From positions 284,001-348,000 of the forward strand of contig JAQJVL010000285.1 of NCBI GenBank assembly GCA_035578905.1: a stretch of 64,000 nucleotides of DNA, in the 5' to 3' direction. Numbering within the stretch: position 1 is the first letter of the stretch; the number at the start of each line of letters is the position of its first letter. Under the pieces are notes generated by a model. It was not told the origin of the DNA, did not search any database, and saw only the letters and a program-made list of their open reading frames with translations. Positions 1 to 10,972 of this stretch are shown here, in pieces. The position numbers were made by a program, and so were the translations under genes. This DNA comes from Stictocephala bisonia (taxonomy: Eukaryota > Arthropoda > Insecta > Hemiptera > Membracidae).

Positions 1-294
1 TTATATTTGTTAAACGTTTTTATTCCCGCGCGAGGGGCTGGTACGCAGGGAAACGCGCCGGGGATGGCTCGGGTTCTCCCACAAAACGAGTGCGATGTTG
101 CCGGAATGCTATAGAACGGGTTGGTGACTCAGACCAACCTTCCCTTACACTAGCAAACTTCACCCTGTCATTAACCTCTGTGTGCACCGAACGGCAACAT
201 CGCACTCGTTTTGTGGGAGAACCCGATCCATCCCCGGCGCGTTTCCCTGCGTACCAGCCCCTCGCGCGGGAATAAAAACGTTTAACAAATATAA
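1..294. mobile_element. Fold-back/MITE-like element with 103-bp inverted arms
   Basis: Bases 1-103 and 192-294 are reverse complements over 103 bp with one mismatch (position 68, GGCTC against GGATC), separated by an 88-bp loop. The outer part is AT-rich (TTATATTTGTTAAACG) and the inner part GC-rich. No coding potential is evident; the open frames across it on both strands are by-products of the palindrome. The left boundary lies at or beyond base 1, so the true length and any target-site duplication cannot be judged. Near-identity of the arms suggests recent insertion or gene conversion between arms. Superfamily not recognised. Confidence 0.8.
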
Positions 295-1131
295 ATTCAT
301 CACAAATCACTATTACATCATATTCTGTAGACACTATATTTTTCGTTCATACAATCAATTGATAGTCAAAACACTGTTTTGAGCGGGAATTTTAAACCCA
401 AGATAACAAAGTTAACAAAGGTTTACAAAATTTACAAGAACATAAAAAATAATAACGTTAAAATTATGAAACTCTACAAAAGTGTTTGTAAGTAACCTTC
501 ATATAAGCTATTAAAATTTGAAGCTAATACGTTTAATAGATATTTTGTAATAATTGCCTTAAGTTGAGATTTCCAAAAAGATTGTGAAAAATGCCGATAT
601 TTTCCACTTTTTCCGTCTTATAAATTATAAAAAGCTACGTAAAAAATCGAAACTTCGTAGTATAAAAATTGACAATATTTCCTTTAATTTGATAGGTCTT
701 TCGTTAAAATCGAACGGACCGTTTCGGAGATATGGTATCGTGAACTCGAGTATCCATAATTTCTGCGCGGACAGTAGTAGTTGTAATTATTGATGCCATC
801 GAAGATTGTAATTATAGATCAGTTTAATTGTAACAGTAGGCCTAATAGTAAATTATACTTTTCACAATAGTTTTAAAGTTAAGGAAATAATCCATTTAAT
901 TATAATAAGTTAATTTTATATATTCAATAAATTTAGTAATTGTTTAGTATATCGTGTTGCTTATTTGTAAAACCCACATAGCGATCAATTATTTATAAAT
1001 TAGGACGTAAACACGTCACAATACTCTTTCTGGACAGAACAATATTTTTTAAGTGAGTGGTGAGTCACAACCATAATATACATTCTCACTAGTTCAAACG
1101 TGTTAAATATTAAGTGCAATAATATTCATCA
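295..1131. other. AT-rich intergenic DNA, nothing recognised
   Basis: Low-GC sequence with many stops in every frame. I see no tandem repeat, no transposon end and no convincing exon. Confidence 0.6.
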
Positions 1132-1420
1132 TTTTTTTTTTTTTTTTTATTTATTTATTCATAAAACGCCGATCGTCAAGATATGGGCGAATATGGATTT
1201 CGAATGAATGTTATGAGTGTAGATGAGCGAATGTAGTCATTGCTACAAACTAAGGCAGACTATTCCTTAGAAAGTGTCATTAATTAATAGCCCAATGACA
1301 AATGAACAGCCGGTGATTATCAGCTGATCCCTCTCAAAATGTATTGACTGATTGGGATCGAACTGAGAACCTTTAGCACATGAAGCTGGGATTGAACCAA
1401 CTACGCCACCGACCAATTTG
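1132..1420 (-). mobile_element. tRNA-derived SINE, copy A
   Basis: Read on the minus strand, the element starts with a tRNA-like head: an A-box-like TGGCGTAGTTGG near 1410 and a B-box-like GTTCGATCC about 50 bp further on (near 1350). These are the internal promoter boxes of RNA polymerase III. A tRNA-unrelated body follows, then an A-rich tail (AATAAATAAATA plus an A run, seen as T-rich DNA at 1132-1158 on the plus strand). The body matches the segment at 18600-18850 (shared word TAGTCATTG, then TTAATAGCCCAAT). Mobility would have depended on a LINE partner. No clean target-site duplication was found. Confidence 0.75.
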
Positions 1421-2191
1421 TTTTGCAAGATAAGTTTCCGTACGATATACCCGTTTGCAAGGGTCCCATTCTATAATTTATAAATATTTGTGGTTTTCTT
1501 TTAAAAGGATCCTGAAAGTTTACTTCAGCTTTATTTAAATATAATTTTAGTTACTATCCTCGTAATTTGAATGTGACTATCTCAAATAAGTATGGTTTTT
1601 CTAAATTATATAATACTTCTTCTTGGCTTCTGTATAAGTGTACCATGTTCCCAGAAAAATTGTACCGGTTCGTTCTACGGTCTCTTGAGAACCAGTTCAC
1701 CTTGGAGGATGAGTGGCAGCTGGCTACCGTGCCTTGCGGCCGAACACAAGTTCTCTCAGCAGAAGCCGTCTTTTTAATAGTTTTGAAGTTTCAATGAATT
1801 GTAAACAAATGGGTCCGTCCTGAACAAACAATATTCGTATGACATGGGTTTGTTGTGACAGCAGCCTCTTTGATCTTCGCCGGACCACACGGTGGCGGCA
1901 CTCCTCGTCTCGCCGTGTCTCAAATTTGTGGCGTTCTGGTCATTAGCCGGGACACGGTAAAGACATTAGGTTTTAGTGCTTTGGACCGTTGTAGTTTTGT
2001 TTTCTCTTCCAGAGTGCTATTTTCAATTTAAGTCAAGAGTCTCAAATGACTGTTCTTTACGCCGAAAACAGCAATGAAAAATGTCAAAAAGGGAACATAA
2101 ATCTCTTTGGAAAAGAAGTAATTAAGCTGATATCAAATGGTTTCCAAGTGTCAGTTCACTCGTAATTTTATATTCCTATCAAGATACGTCA
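1421..2191. other. Intergenic DNA
   Basis: A mixed-composition stretch around 1640-1960 is richer in GC than its surroundings, with a 76-codon open frame at 1567-1797. That frame has no recognisable domain, no homologue I can name and an overlapping alternative frame, so I do not call a gene. Confidence 0.5.
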
Positions 2192-2312
2192 CTCCTGTCC
2201 GGAGTGGCTTGTCTGGACTTGTTCACACACCCTCCTGTCCGGCGTGACTTGTCTGCACTTGCTTAACATACCCTCCTGTCCAGCGAGGCTTGTCTGCACT
2301 TGCTTCAACACG
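2192..2312. repeat. Short minisatellite, about 41-bp unit, 3 copies
   Basis: Three units starting with CTCCTGTCC at 2192, 2232 and 2273, each followed by a variant of GGCTTGTCTGCACTTG. Copies differ by several substitutions, so the array is older than the large homogeneous arrays elsewhere. Confidence 0.8.
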
Positions 2313-3436
2313 CCCGCGGGGTTTGGAAGAAAAAAACGGCGCTGTTCAGATATATTGATAATAGATGATATCATTACAGTAAACATGTAGGTACTTCGTC
2401 ACATTTTTGGCAACTGACTCAGCATTAACCACCACTCACTGCTATAGACTTCAGTCTGAATATTATTTTTGTGCATTTACAACGAATATGAAAAAATAAA
2501 GTTTTCTAAATTACAGTACACTTTAGATTGACTTATATTTCACCAAATTGTGTACTAACTACATTAATTTGTTTGTCTATAACTTCGTAATTAAATTACA
2601 TACACACACGCGCGCGCGCGCGCGCACGCACACGCACACATATTTATATGTATATATATATATTTTTTTTTTCCCGTTAGGAAATGCATTCTGTAACAGA
2701 CGTGTTAAGCCAACTGAGATGGCTAACGCAAGCTAAGACAATTTTAGGAATAGGTATAGAATAATTCGTATTATAACAATTATATTGTAAGTAAAATGTC
2801 TGAATTTTCAGGAGAATGATTGAGGAGCTGAAAAATATCAGACTATATGACCATAGACCATAGACTTGAAAGTGCAGGGAGGTGGGAACATGTACAATAT
2901 AGAGACGGACAGGAAATTATAAAATAGAAGTGGTATTGAGTCATAGACAAAGCTAAAAAATTATGACCAATGACGACAATGTAACCCATAATGTTATTAA
3001 CAATAGAACTAATAATAGTATTGCTAATTAACAATGACATTAGTAACAGCACTAATGACTTAAAATATATAGTTAGCGATGAAACTGATTCTGTCTTTAC
3101 TGCATCGTTACCTAGGAAGAGGAAAGCAGCCATAGCTATTGCTTATCTTGATATTTTTTGTAAAACAATTAGTTTTATGTAATTGAATTTGAACTTTTAT
3201 ATGGAACAATAACAGATACAGATGGATAGACAGTAAACGGAATGAGATAGATAATTGGTTGCATTAAGTATTTTAGATTTAATCCAGGGAACAATATTCT
3301 TAAGTTTGTCTAGGCAGTTTTTGGTACATCGTATGACTTTCATACTTCAGCTACAGAAAAAAAACCACATTAAAAATAAGTAATAAAAAATGTAAATAAA
3401 ATAATATCTACAGTGCAAATATGTCATCATCATAGT
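2313..3436. other. AT-rich intergenic DNA with a purine-pyrimidine microsatellite
   Basis: Apart from the microsatellite at 2599-2672, this is AT-rich sequence with no recognised gene or transposon end. Confidence 0.5.
2599..2672. repeat. Compound (CA)n-(CG)n-(TA)n microsatellite
   Basis: Alternating purine-pyrimidine tract: CACACACGCGCG, then CGCACGCACAC, then ATATATATAT and a T run. Such tracts can adopt Z-DNA in the CG/CA part. Confidence 0.9.
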
Positions 3437-3666
3437 ACGAGTATGGATGGGTGGGAGAGTCATTACCACTGTACATGAATAGGTGGATGGGAGGGTAATT
3501 ACCACTGAACGTGTATGGGTGGGTGGAAGAGTCATCACCACTGTACATGAATTGGTGGGTTGGAGAGTCATTATTACTGTACGTGTATGGGTGGGTGGGA
3601 GAGTCATCACCACTGTACGTATATGGGATGATGGGAGGGTCGTCTCTTCTGTACGTGTATGATTGT
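3437..3666. repeat. 36-bp minisatellite, array 1 (about 6 copies)
   Basis: Degenerate tandem units of about 36 bp of the form GTGTATGGGTGGGTGG followed by GAGAGTCATCACCACTGTAC. The same family forms the larger array at 24298-25212. Because 36 is a multiple of three, both strands can stay open through it; this is not evidence of coding. Confidence 0.9.
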
Positions 3667-4427
3667 AAAATTGAATTATGTAAGTTATTGATAACATCTA
3701 CGGTTCCATTACGAGTGAATCCAATATAAAGAGTTTACCAATGAAAAATTCGATTCATAAAAATCATCCAATGGTGACATTATGTAAGATATTATAAAAA
3801 CTTAGAGATTCAATTAACTGCAGAAAATATTTTGTAAGATCACCGAAATTAATTAATGCGTCTAAAATTATTAATACCAATTATCAATTAGCAGTGTGAG
3901 TTATTCTTACTCATTATTTTTTCTGGAATTAATATACCAATAACAGTTTATAGGAGCACTATAACAGGTGATTACATCCTGTGACATGTTATGTGATAAT
4001 CTTTATTGCCATTAACGCGACGGTGACAGCATCGCTGCGTGGCACCATAAACCTGATGTCACTGGAACCATATAAACTTGCATCAGCATGGGCCTCAGCG
4101 CTTTATAGAGTTAATCCGCTGATTGTTTTACAGCCACTAAACGGGCGTCAATTATTTTGACATCATCACCAGCTTGGACGAGTTTCGATAAACGCAATGT
4201 TCTGGCACTAAATCCTTTGAATTGTAAATATATGATATGAACAGTTTCTTGTAAAAGCGGGCCTGTATCATTTTTTAACTGTTAAAAACAAATATTGCGA
4301 AAACATCTTAAAAGTCTCAGGAACAGTTTTTGATAACGATATTTATTTTGAAATCATTTAATATTTCATCATATAATACAAGGACCAACATTGGTACGTG
4401 ACCTTGATGTAAATGAAAGGAAGCTGA
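3667..4427. other. Intergenic DNA with a GC-richer block at about 3940-4220
   Basis: The block 3940-4220 is non-repetitive and GC-richer than its flanks. It contains AT-core words typical of homeodomain sites (GATAATCTTTATTGCC, GAGTTAATCCGC, GTCAATTATTTTGAC). No frame is convincingly coding. A regulatory element is possible; this is inference from composition only. Confidence 0.35.
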
Positions 4428-6113
4428 AAGGAGTAGTCAGCTTACGTGTCATGTGAGGAGTAGTCAGCTTACGTGAGTCATGTGAGGAGTAGTCAGCTTA
4501 CGTGAGTCATGTGAGGAGTAGTCAGCTTACGTGTCATGTGAGGAGTAGTCAGCTTACGTGAGTCATGTGAGAAGTAGTCAGCTTACGTGTCATGTGAGGA
4601 GTAGTCAGCTTTCGTGTCATGTGAGGAGTAGTCAGCTTACGTGTCATGTGAGGAGTAGTCAGCTTTCGTAAGTCATGTGAGCAGTAGTCAGCTTACGTGT
4701 CATGTGAGGAGTAGTCAGCTTTCGTGTCATGTGAGGAGTAGTCAGCTTACGTGTCATGTGAGGAGTAGTCAGCTTACGTGAGTCATGTGAGGAGTAATCA
4801 GTTTATGTGTCATGTGAGGAGTAGTCAACTTACGTGAGTCATATGAGGAGTAGTCAGCTTACGTGTCATGTGAGGAGTAGTCAGCTTACGTGAGTCATGT
4901 GAGAAGTAATCAGTTTACGTGTCATGTGAGAAGTAGTCAGCTTGCGTGTCATGTGAGGAGTAGTCAATTTACGTGAGTCATATGAGAAGTAATCAGTTTA
5001 CGTGTCATGTGAGGAGTAGTCAGCTTGCGTGTCATGTGAGGAGTAGTCAATTTACGTGTCATGTGAGAAGTAATCAGTTTACGTGTCATGTGAGGAGTAG
5101 TCAGATTACGTTTCATGTGAGGAGTAGTCAGCTTACGTGAGTCATGTGAGGAGTAATCAGTTTACGTGTCATGTGAGGAGTAGTCAGCTTACGTGAGTCA
5201 TATGAGGAGTAGTCAGCTTACGTGTCATGTGAGGAGTAGTCAGCTTACGTGAGTCATGTGAGAAGTAATCAGTTTACGTGTCATGTGAGAAGTAGTCAGC
5301 TTGCGTGTCATGTGAGGAGTAGTCAATTTACGTGAGTCATATGAGAAGTAATCAGTTTACGTGTCATGTGAGGAGTAGTCAGCTTGCGTGAGTCATGTGA
5401 GGAGTAGTCATCTTACGTGAGTCATGTGAGGAGTAATCAGTTTACGTGTCATGTGAGGAGTAGTCAATTTACGTGAGTCATATGAGAAGTAATCAGTTTA
5501 CGTGTCATGTGAGAAGTAGTCAGCTTGCGTGTCATGTGAGGAGTAGTCAATTTACGTGAGTCATATGAGAAGTAATCAGTTTACGTGTCATGTGAGGAGT
5601 AGTCAGCTTGCGTGAGTCATGTGAGGAGTAGTCATCTTACGTGAGTCATGTGAGGAGTAGTCAGCTTACGTGAGTCATGTGAGGAGTAATCAGTTTACGT
5701 GTCATGTGAGAAGTGTCAGCTTTCGTAAGTCATGTGAGCAGTAGTCAGCTTACGTGTCATGTGAGGAGTAGTCAGCTTACGTGAGTCATGTGAGGAGTAG
5801 TCAGCTTGCGTGTCATGTGAGGAGTAGTCAGCTTACGTGAGTCATGTGAGGAGTAGTCAGCTTACGTGTCATGTGACGAGTAGTCAGCTTACGTGAGTCA
5901 TGTGAGGAGTAGTCAGCTTGCGTGTCATGTGAGGAGTAGTCAGCTTACGTGAGTCATGTGACGAGTAGTCAGCTTACGTGTCATGTGACGAGTAGTCAGC
6001 TTACGTAAGTCATGTGAGCAGTAATCAGTTTACGTGTCATGTGAGGAGTAGTCAGCTTCATCGATCTATTTTTTATATAGATCGATGGTCAGCTTGCGTG
6101 TCATGTGTGGCGG
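4428..6113. repeat. 27/29-bp minisatellite, about 60 copies
   Basis: Tandem units AGGAGTAGTCAGCTTACGTG + (AG) + TCATGTG, 27 or 29 bp depending on the optional AG. Variants such as AGTAATCAGTTTACG and AGTAGTCAATTTACG recur in fixed orders (for example around 4800-5060 and again 5140-5400), which shows that multi-unit blocks were duplicated. No open frame persists. The array ends just after a 29-bp palindrome inserted at 6059-6087. Confidence 0.95.
6059..6087. mobile_element. 29-bp palindromic insertion flanked by an 8-bp direct repeat
   Basis: CATCGATCTAT (6059-6069) and ATAGATCGATG (6077-6087) are perfect inverted copies around a 7-bp T-rich spacer. The insert interrupts a satellite unit and is flanked on both sides by GTCAGCTT (6051-6058 and 6088-6095). 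Removing the insert and one copy of the octamer gives an ordinary unit. An 8-bp duplication is the size made by hAT-type transposases, so this may be a minimal deletion product of such an element; the family is inference. Confidence 0.65.
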
Positions 6114-7095
6114 GTTGTCAGTGCTGCAGTGTCGTCCAATCCAGGTATTACTGATAAGTTGATAACTCTGACTGAACAACCAATCTATTGTAGTATATTT
6201 TTTTTTTTTTGTGCTAGCCATCACTACCTGATAAGATGGCTAGTAATTCCAGCATATAATTAATTGTAAAACTTGTAAAAATATTTTGGAATAAAATGTT
6301 TCTATTTTTATTTTTCTAAAATATTAATATGTATTATTTACTATTCATATAAAGAAATAAAGAAATTTAAAAAGTAACACTATAGTTGAATCATATATCC
6401 TTATAGTGCAATATTGAGATATCAAATAATAAATTATTCACTTAAATCAAAACAATAAATATGAATTAACCAGGACTAACAGACAAGCCAGAATTACCAA
6501 CATTCGTGTCTACGGAAAATATTTACAACTTAACAAATTCAATGTCGTCAGTCCAGCCCTTATAAAGAATAACAACATTCGTGCTCAGAGTAACTTTATG
6601 TTATTTCTTATTTAAACCCTCTGTCCGTTTCCATTGTTTATTTATTATTTTGAGTAACGCTAATTTCATTAAGTAACACAACTACATCCACCGTGAGTGA
6701 TAGTAGGCCTACAATAGAGGAGAAATGTGTCCAGGTGCAAAACTGTAACAGGGCGAGACATTAATCTTGGAGCCGGTGAACCACTGTCCTCCAGTGGCTG
6801 TATAGACTTGACAACTGTTGGTTGAAAGCGTCATTGTTCGGTCCTTTGATTAATTACATGCTTCTATCTCCGCTGACAAAGCCAGCGTGTGAGGGGTGGG
6901 ACGTGACTGCCGACTACTGATGACTGGCAGTCAGAGGCCCAAGACTCCGTGAACACTTCTTTCTGATGCAGGCTTTTAATCAATGAAACGTCTACTTCCT
7001 TCCCTTTGTCGGCTAGGTGCTAATGGCCAGGGATGTCAAATAAACAGCCCCTGTCTCAGTGACAAAGAACAGGAACCGCGGCCGACTGGCCTGGC
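6114..7095. other. Intergenic DNA, GC-richer block at about 6700-7095
   Basis: 6114-6600 is AT-rich with a small inverted repeat (CTAGCCATC 6214-6222 against GATGGCTAG 6235-6243). From about 6700 to 7095 the sequence is single-copy-looking and GC-richer, with homeodomain-like cores (TTTGATTAATTACATGC, GGCTTTTAATCAATG) among GC-rich words. No exon is recognisable. Candidate regulatory DNA, inference only. Confidence 0.35.
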
Positions 7096-8158
7096 CCACC
7101 ACAACACTTCACTCGTCCTCTCACATCAAATACACACCTGGTTATCGTCCGTTTGATTGCCCTTCATCCCAGTGATGTATCTTCCACCACTACCACAACA
7201 CCTCACTCATTATCTCTCATAAAATACACAACTGGTTATCGTCCGTTTGATTGCCCTTCATCCCAGTGATGTATCTTCCACCACTACCACAACACTTCAC
7301 TCATTATCTCTCATCAGATACACACCTGATAATCGTCCGTTTGATTGCCCTTCATCCCAGTGATGTATCTTCCACCACTACCACAACACTTCACTCATTA
7401 TCTCTCATCAAATACACACCTGGTTATCGTCCGTTTGATTGCCCTTCATCCCAGTGATGTATCTTCCACCACTACCACAACACTTCACTCATTATCTCTC
7501 ATCAAATACACACCTGGTTATCGTCCGTTTGATTGCCCTTCATCCCAGTGATGTATCTTCCACCACTACCACAACACTTCACTCATTATCTCTCATCAGA
7601 TACACACCTGGTAATCGTCCGTTTGATTGCCCTTCATCCCAGTGATGTATCTTCCACCACTACCACAACACTTCACTCATTATCTCTCATCAGATACACA
7701 CCTGGTAATCGTCCGTTTGATTGCCCTTCATCCCAGTGATGTATCTTCCACCACTACCACAACACTTCACTCATTATCTCACATCAAATACACACCTGGT
7801 AATCGTCCGTTTGATTGCCCTTCATCCCAGTGATGTATCTTCCACCAATACCACAACACTTCACTCATTATCTCTCATCAGATACACACCTGGTAATCGT
7901 CCGTTTGATTGCCCTTCATCCCAGTGATGTATCTTCCACCACTACCACAACACTTCACTCATTATCTCTCATCAAATACACAACTGGTTATCGTACGTTT
8001 GATTGCCCTTCATCCCACTGATGTATCTTCCACCACTACCACAACACTTCACTCATTATCTCTCATCAAATACACACCTGGTTAACGTCCGTTGCATTAC
8101 CTTTCACCCAGTGACAATACTGCCCCAACATTCCACTCATTATCTAACATCAAATACA
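7096..8158. repeat. 94-bp minisatellite, about 11 copies
   Basis: Tandem 94-bp units containing CACCTGGTTATCGTCCG, TGATTGCCCTTCATCCCAG and CACTTCACTCATTATCTC. Internal copies differ at one to four positions; the last copy (about 8070-8158) is diverged and shortened. The series of 68-codon open frames every 94 bp arises from the repeat and is not a protein. Confidence 0.95.
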
Positions 8159-8840
8159 CTCAGTAAATTGAACTTGTAAAACCAACATTCGAATGGATAG
8201 CCAATAACTTCATCTCACCAATTTTTCCTTTTCACTGGAATATAAAGTCGATTCGAGGGTATTTCGCTTAAAAAAAACTAAGCTGTTAACAGTTACAGAA
8301 ATCAACTCCGACAACTCCATAAAACTTGTTTAATGGCTTTAACCGTTTATTACAGTTTTAATTTTATTTCCAGACCCACGTATTTTATTGCCTACATCCA
8401 GCGCAGTTGTTGGGTCTGTTTGTTTACCCTTCTGCAGACCAAGGACACTCCAAGGGTTGGTAATGGCCGCTGTCTGCCAGGGTGGTCCTTCCCTGGCGCC
8501 AATGATGCTCTCTAATTTGTTGAGAGGCGGACGCTTAGTCATTCAGTGCCGAGGTAATAGCTTTAGCACGTTGTAGACGCCGGTCGGCCATCACCATCAG
8601 CTGATCACCTCCTCTCAATGTTGTAGACCAGGCTTCAGTTGGTAGAAAGAAGGTAGTGGTGACGAAGCAACGATTCTGGTAAATTAAAAGGTATAAATTG
8701 AATCATTGCCTCAGCGATTCAATTTATGCAAGCTAATTCCTCCATGTAAAAGAGCGCTGTGGGCACTCTGTAACCACGTGATGCATTGTTTGTCCAATCT
8801 TATTCAACGTGTATACCGTAGTCATTCCAATCACAAGGCT
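8159..8840. other. Intergenic DNA, possible SINE scrap
   Basis: 8430-8640 is GC-richer. Bases 8589-8632 (around CATCAGCTGATCACC) resemble the body of SINE copy A around TTATCAGCTGATCCC, about 70% by eye over 40 bp, so this may be a SINE remnant. Nothing else is recognised. Confidence 0.3.
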
Positions 8841-9046
8841 ACAAAATTTATATACACTGATGATATTCCTTTCGCATATCAAAATAAGGATTTGAATGCT
8901 GCAGAAGAAACACTAGCAAGTGGCCTTGCAGCCCTCGAAGAATATTTTAGTACCTGGAAGCTAAATCCTAACTCATTCAAAACCGACCTGTTCTGCTTCC
9001 ACCTAAGAAGCCGACTTGCTAATCGAAAAGTCAAAAGAAGTGTGTA
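8841..9046 (+). pseudogene. Non-LTR retrotransposon reverse transcriptase fragment
   Basis: The plus-strand frame gives KFIYTDDIPFAYQNKD at 8844-8891, the region around the RT catalytic box (family norm F/YADD; here Y-T-D-D at 8853-8864, with both aspartates kept). It is followed by ALEEYFSTWKLNPNSFKTD, the alpha-helix and KT motif that follow the catalytic box in Jockey/CR1-type LINEs, then CFHLRSRLANRKV. The frame stops at 9047. Only about 65 residues of an RT of several hundred remain, so this is a dead fragment. The codons upstream of 8841 do not resemble RT. Confidence 0.8.
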
Positions 9047-9224
9047 ATAGAAATATAATAAGATATGATCAGGCAAAAGAATGGGATAGCGAAGTTAGAA
9101 AATATCGGTGGTACCACAGAGAAGAAAGAAACGGGGGTCGCTCTCTTAAGAGTATAGCTAACTCCCAACTGCCAGTTATAAATAGATTTCGACTAATGTT
9201 ACATTTTATACATTTGTAGAAATT

Positions 9225-9400
9225 ATTGCTACATTTATGCCTGAGGATTTGGGGGAATAAATAGAGGAACTAACCAGGTGCTGACCCTGCCATCTGCATG
9301 GAGAATTGGAGAATGACTACTCAACACACTAACTTGACACACATTCAGCGCACTATTGGATCCGACCTCTGTTTCTTTCTTCTCTGTGTTGGTACTTATG
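9225..9400. repeat. Dispersed repeat D, copy 1
   Basis: About 175 bp matching two other places in the window (17500-17665 and 23380-23575) in the same orientation. Shared landmarks are GATTTGGGGGAATAA, AACTGGAGAA-like words, ACACATTCAGCGCACTATTG and GACCTCTGTTTCTTTC. It is probably part of a SINE or LINE tail. Orientation of the parent element is unknown; no tRNA-like promoter boxes are visible. Confidence 0.7.
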
Positions 9401-9819
9401 GTCGGTATTACCAAGGGAGTAGGCCTACACATTTTATGAACCTAACGTAGACCTGACAATAAGAAAATAAAACTAATTCAATAAATATAATAGGCAGTCT
9501 AATAGGCAGTCAATTAATATATATTATGTCAAGAATGAATATTACCTACCTAATGGAACATAAATTATGTTGTACTCTGTCGAAAAGCCCTTCATTAAAT
9601 GAGTCTTTTTTTGTTCTTGATAACTTATCAAATTAATACTTACTGAAAGAGAAGTGTTTATTTAAAATATATGTAGTATAACTGTCTGTATTAATTACTA
9701 TTTATATAATTGTATAGTGAAAATTGTACATTTATTCATTCATTATTCAAATAATTACTTTGATTAGACATTTAGTTAAGTTGGCAACGCCGATTGTTTC
9801 CTTCCCCAGCTAGACAGTT
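9401..9819. other. AT-rich intergenic DNA
   Basis: No repeat, gene or transposon end recognised. Confidence 0.5.
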
Positions 9820-10972
9820 GATTAACACAAGTCCCCAACTTGCACGACACTGTCAACCTCACTGTCTCCGACACTCCCTCTATTAACACAAGTCCCCAAC
9901 TTGCACGGCACTGTCAACCTCACTGTCTCCGACACTCCCTCTATTAACACAAGTCCCCAACTTGCACGGCACTGTCAACCTCACTGTCTCCGACACTCCC
10001 TCTATTAACACAAGTCCCCAACTTGCACGGCACTGTCAACCTCACTGTCTCCGACACTCCCTCTATTAACACAAGTCCCCAACTTGCACGACACTGTCAA
10101 CCTCACTGTCTCCGACACTCCCTCTATTAACACAAGTCCCCAACTTGCACGGCACTGTCAACCTCACTGTCTCCGACACTCCCTCTATTAACACAAGTCC
10201 CCAACTTGCACGGCACTGTCAACCTCACTGTCTCCGACACTCCCTCTATTAACACAAGTCCCCAACTTGCACGGCACTGTCAACCTCACTGTCTCCGACA
10301 CTCCCTCTATTAACACAAGTCCCCAACTTGCACGGCACTGTCAACCTCACTGTCTCCGACACTCCCTCTATTAACACAAGTCCCCAACTTGCACGGCACT
10401 GTCAACCTCACTGTCTCCGACACTCCCTCTATTAACACAAGTCCCCCAACTTGCACGGCACTGTCAACCTCACTGTCTCCGACACTCCCTCTATTAACAC
10501 AAGTCCCCAACTTGCACGGCACTGTCAACCTCACTGTCTCCGACACTCCCTCTATTAACACAAGTCCCCAACTTGCACGGCACTGTCAACCTCACTGTCT
10601 CCGACACTCCCTCTATTAACACAAGTCCCCCAACTTGCACGGCACTGTCAACCTCACTGTCTCCGACACTCCCTCTATTAACACAAGTCCCCAACTTGCA
10701 CGGCACTGTCAACCTCACTGTCTCCGACACTCCCTCTATTAACACAAGTCCCCCAACTTGCACGGCACTGTCAACCTCACTGTCTCCGACACTCCCTCTA
10801 TTAACACAAGTCCCCAACTTGCACGGCACTGTCAACCTCACTGTCTCCGACACTCCCTCTATTAACACAAGTCCCCAACTTGCACGGCACTGTCAACCTC
10901 ACTGTCTCCGACACTCCCTCTATTAACACAAGTCCCCAACTTGCACGGCACTGTCTCCGACACTCCCTCTAT
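9820..10972. repeat. 61-bp minisatellite, about 19 nearly identical copies
   Basis: Unit: ATTAACACAAGTCCCCAACT, then TGCACGGCACTGTCAACCTC, then ACTGTCTCCGACACTCCCTCT. Copies are almost identical; differences are a single C insertion (CCCCC, units of 62 bp near 10443, 10627 and 10749) and CACGACACT variants near 9841 and 10088. The final copy lacks 12 bp between two ACTGTC words. The high identity indicates recent expansion or homogenisation. Open frames through it reflect three units of 61 bp making 183 bp. Confidence 0.97.

Noticed and set aside
1360..1420. Functional tRNA gene
   Set aside because: A and B boxes are present, but the acceptor stem and anticodon arm do not pair and the sequence continues into a SINE body with an A-rich tail.
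4428..6113. CRISPR array
   Set aside because: There are no unique spacers between repeats; units are contiguous and degenerate, as in a minisatellite, and the context is a eukaryotic genome.
7251..8021. Series of seven 68-residue open frames with nearly the same protein
   Set aside because: They are the same segment of a 94-bp tandem repeat read in each copy; there is no domain, no regulatory context and substitutions do not respect codons.
10310..10926. Long repetitive open frames on both strands (SVGDSEVDSAV-like, SPTLPLLTQVP-like)
   Set aside because: Three 61-bp units make 183 bp, a multiple of three, so stop-free frames arise automatically when the unit lacks stops. Open in both directions and nothing else gene-like.
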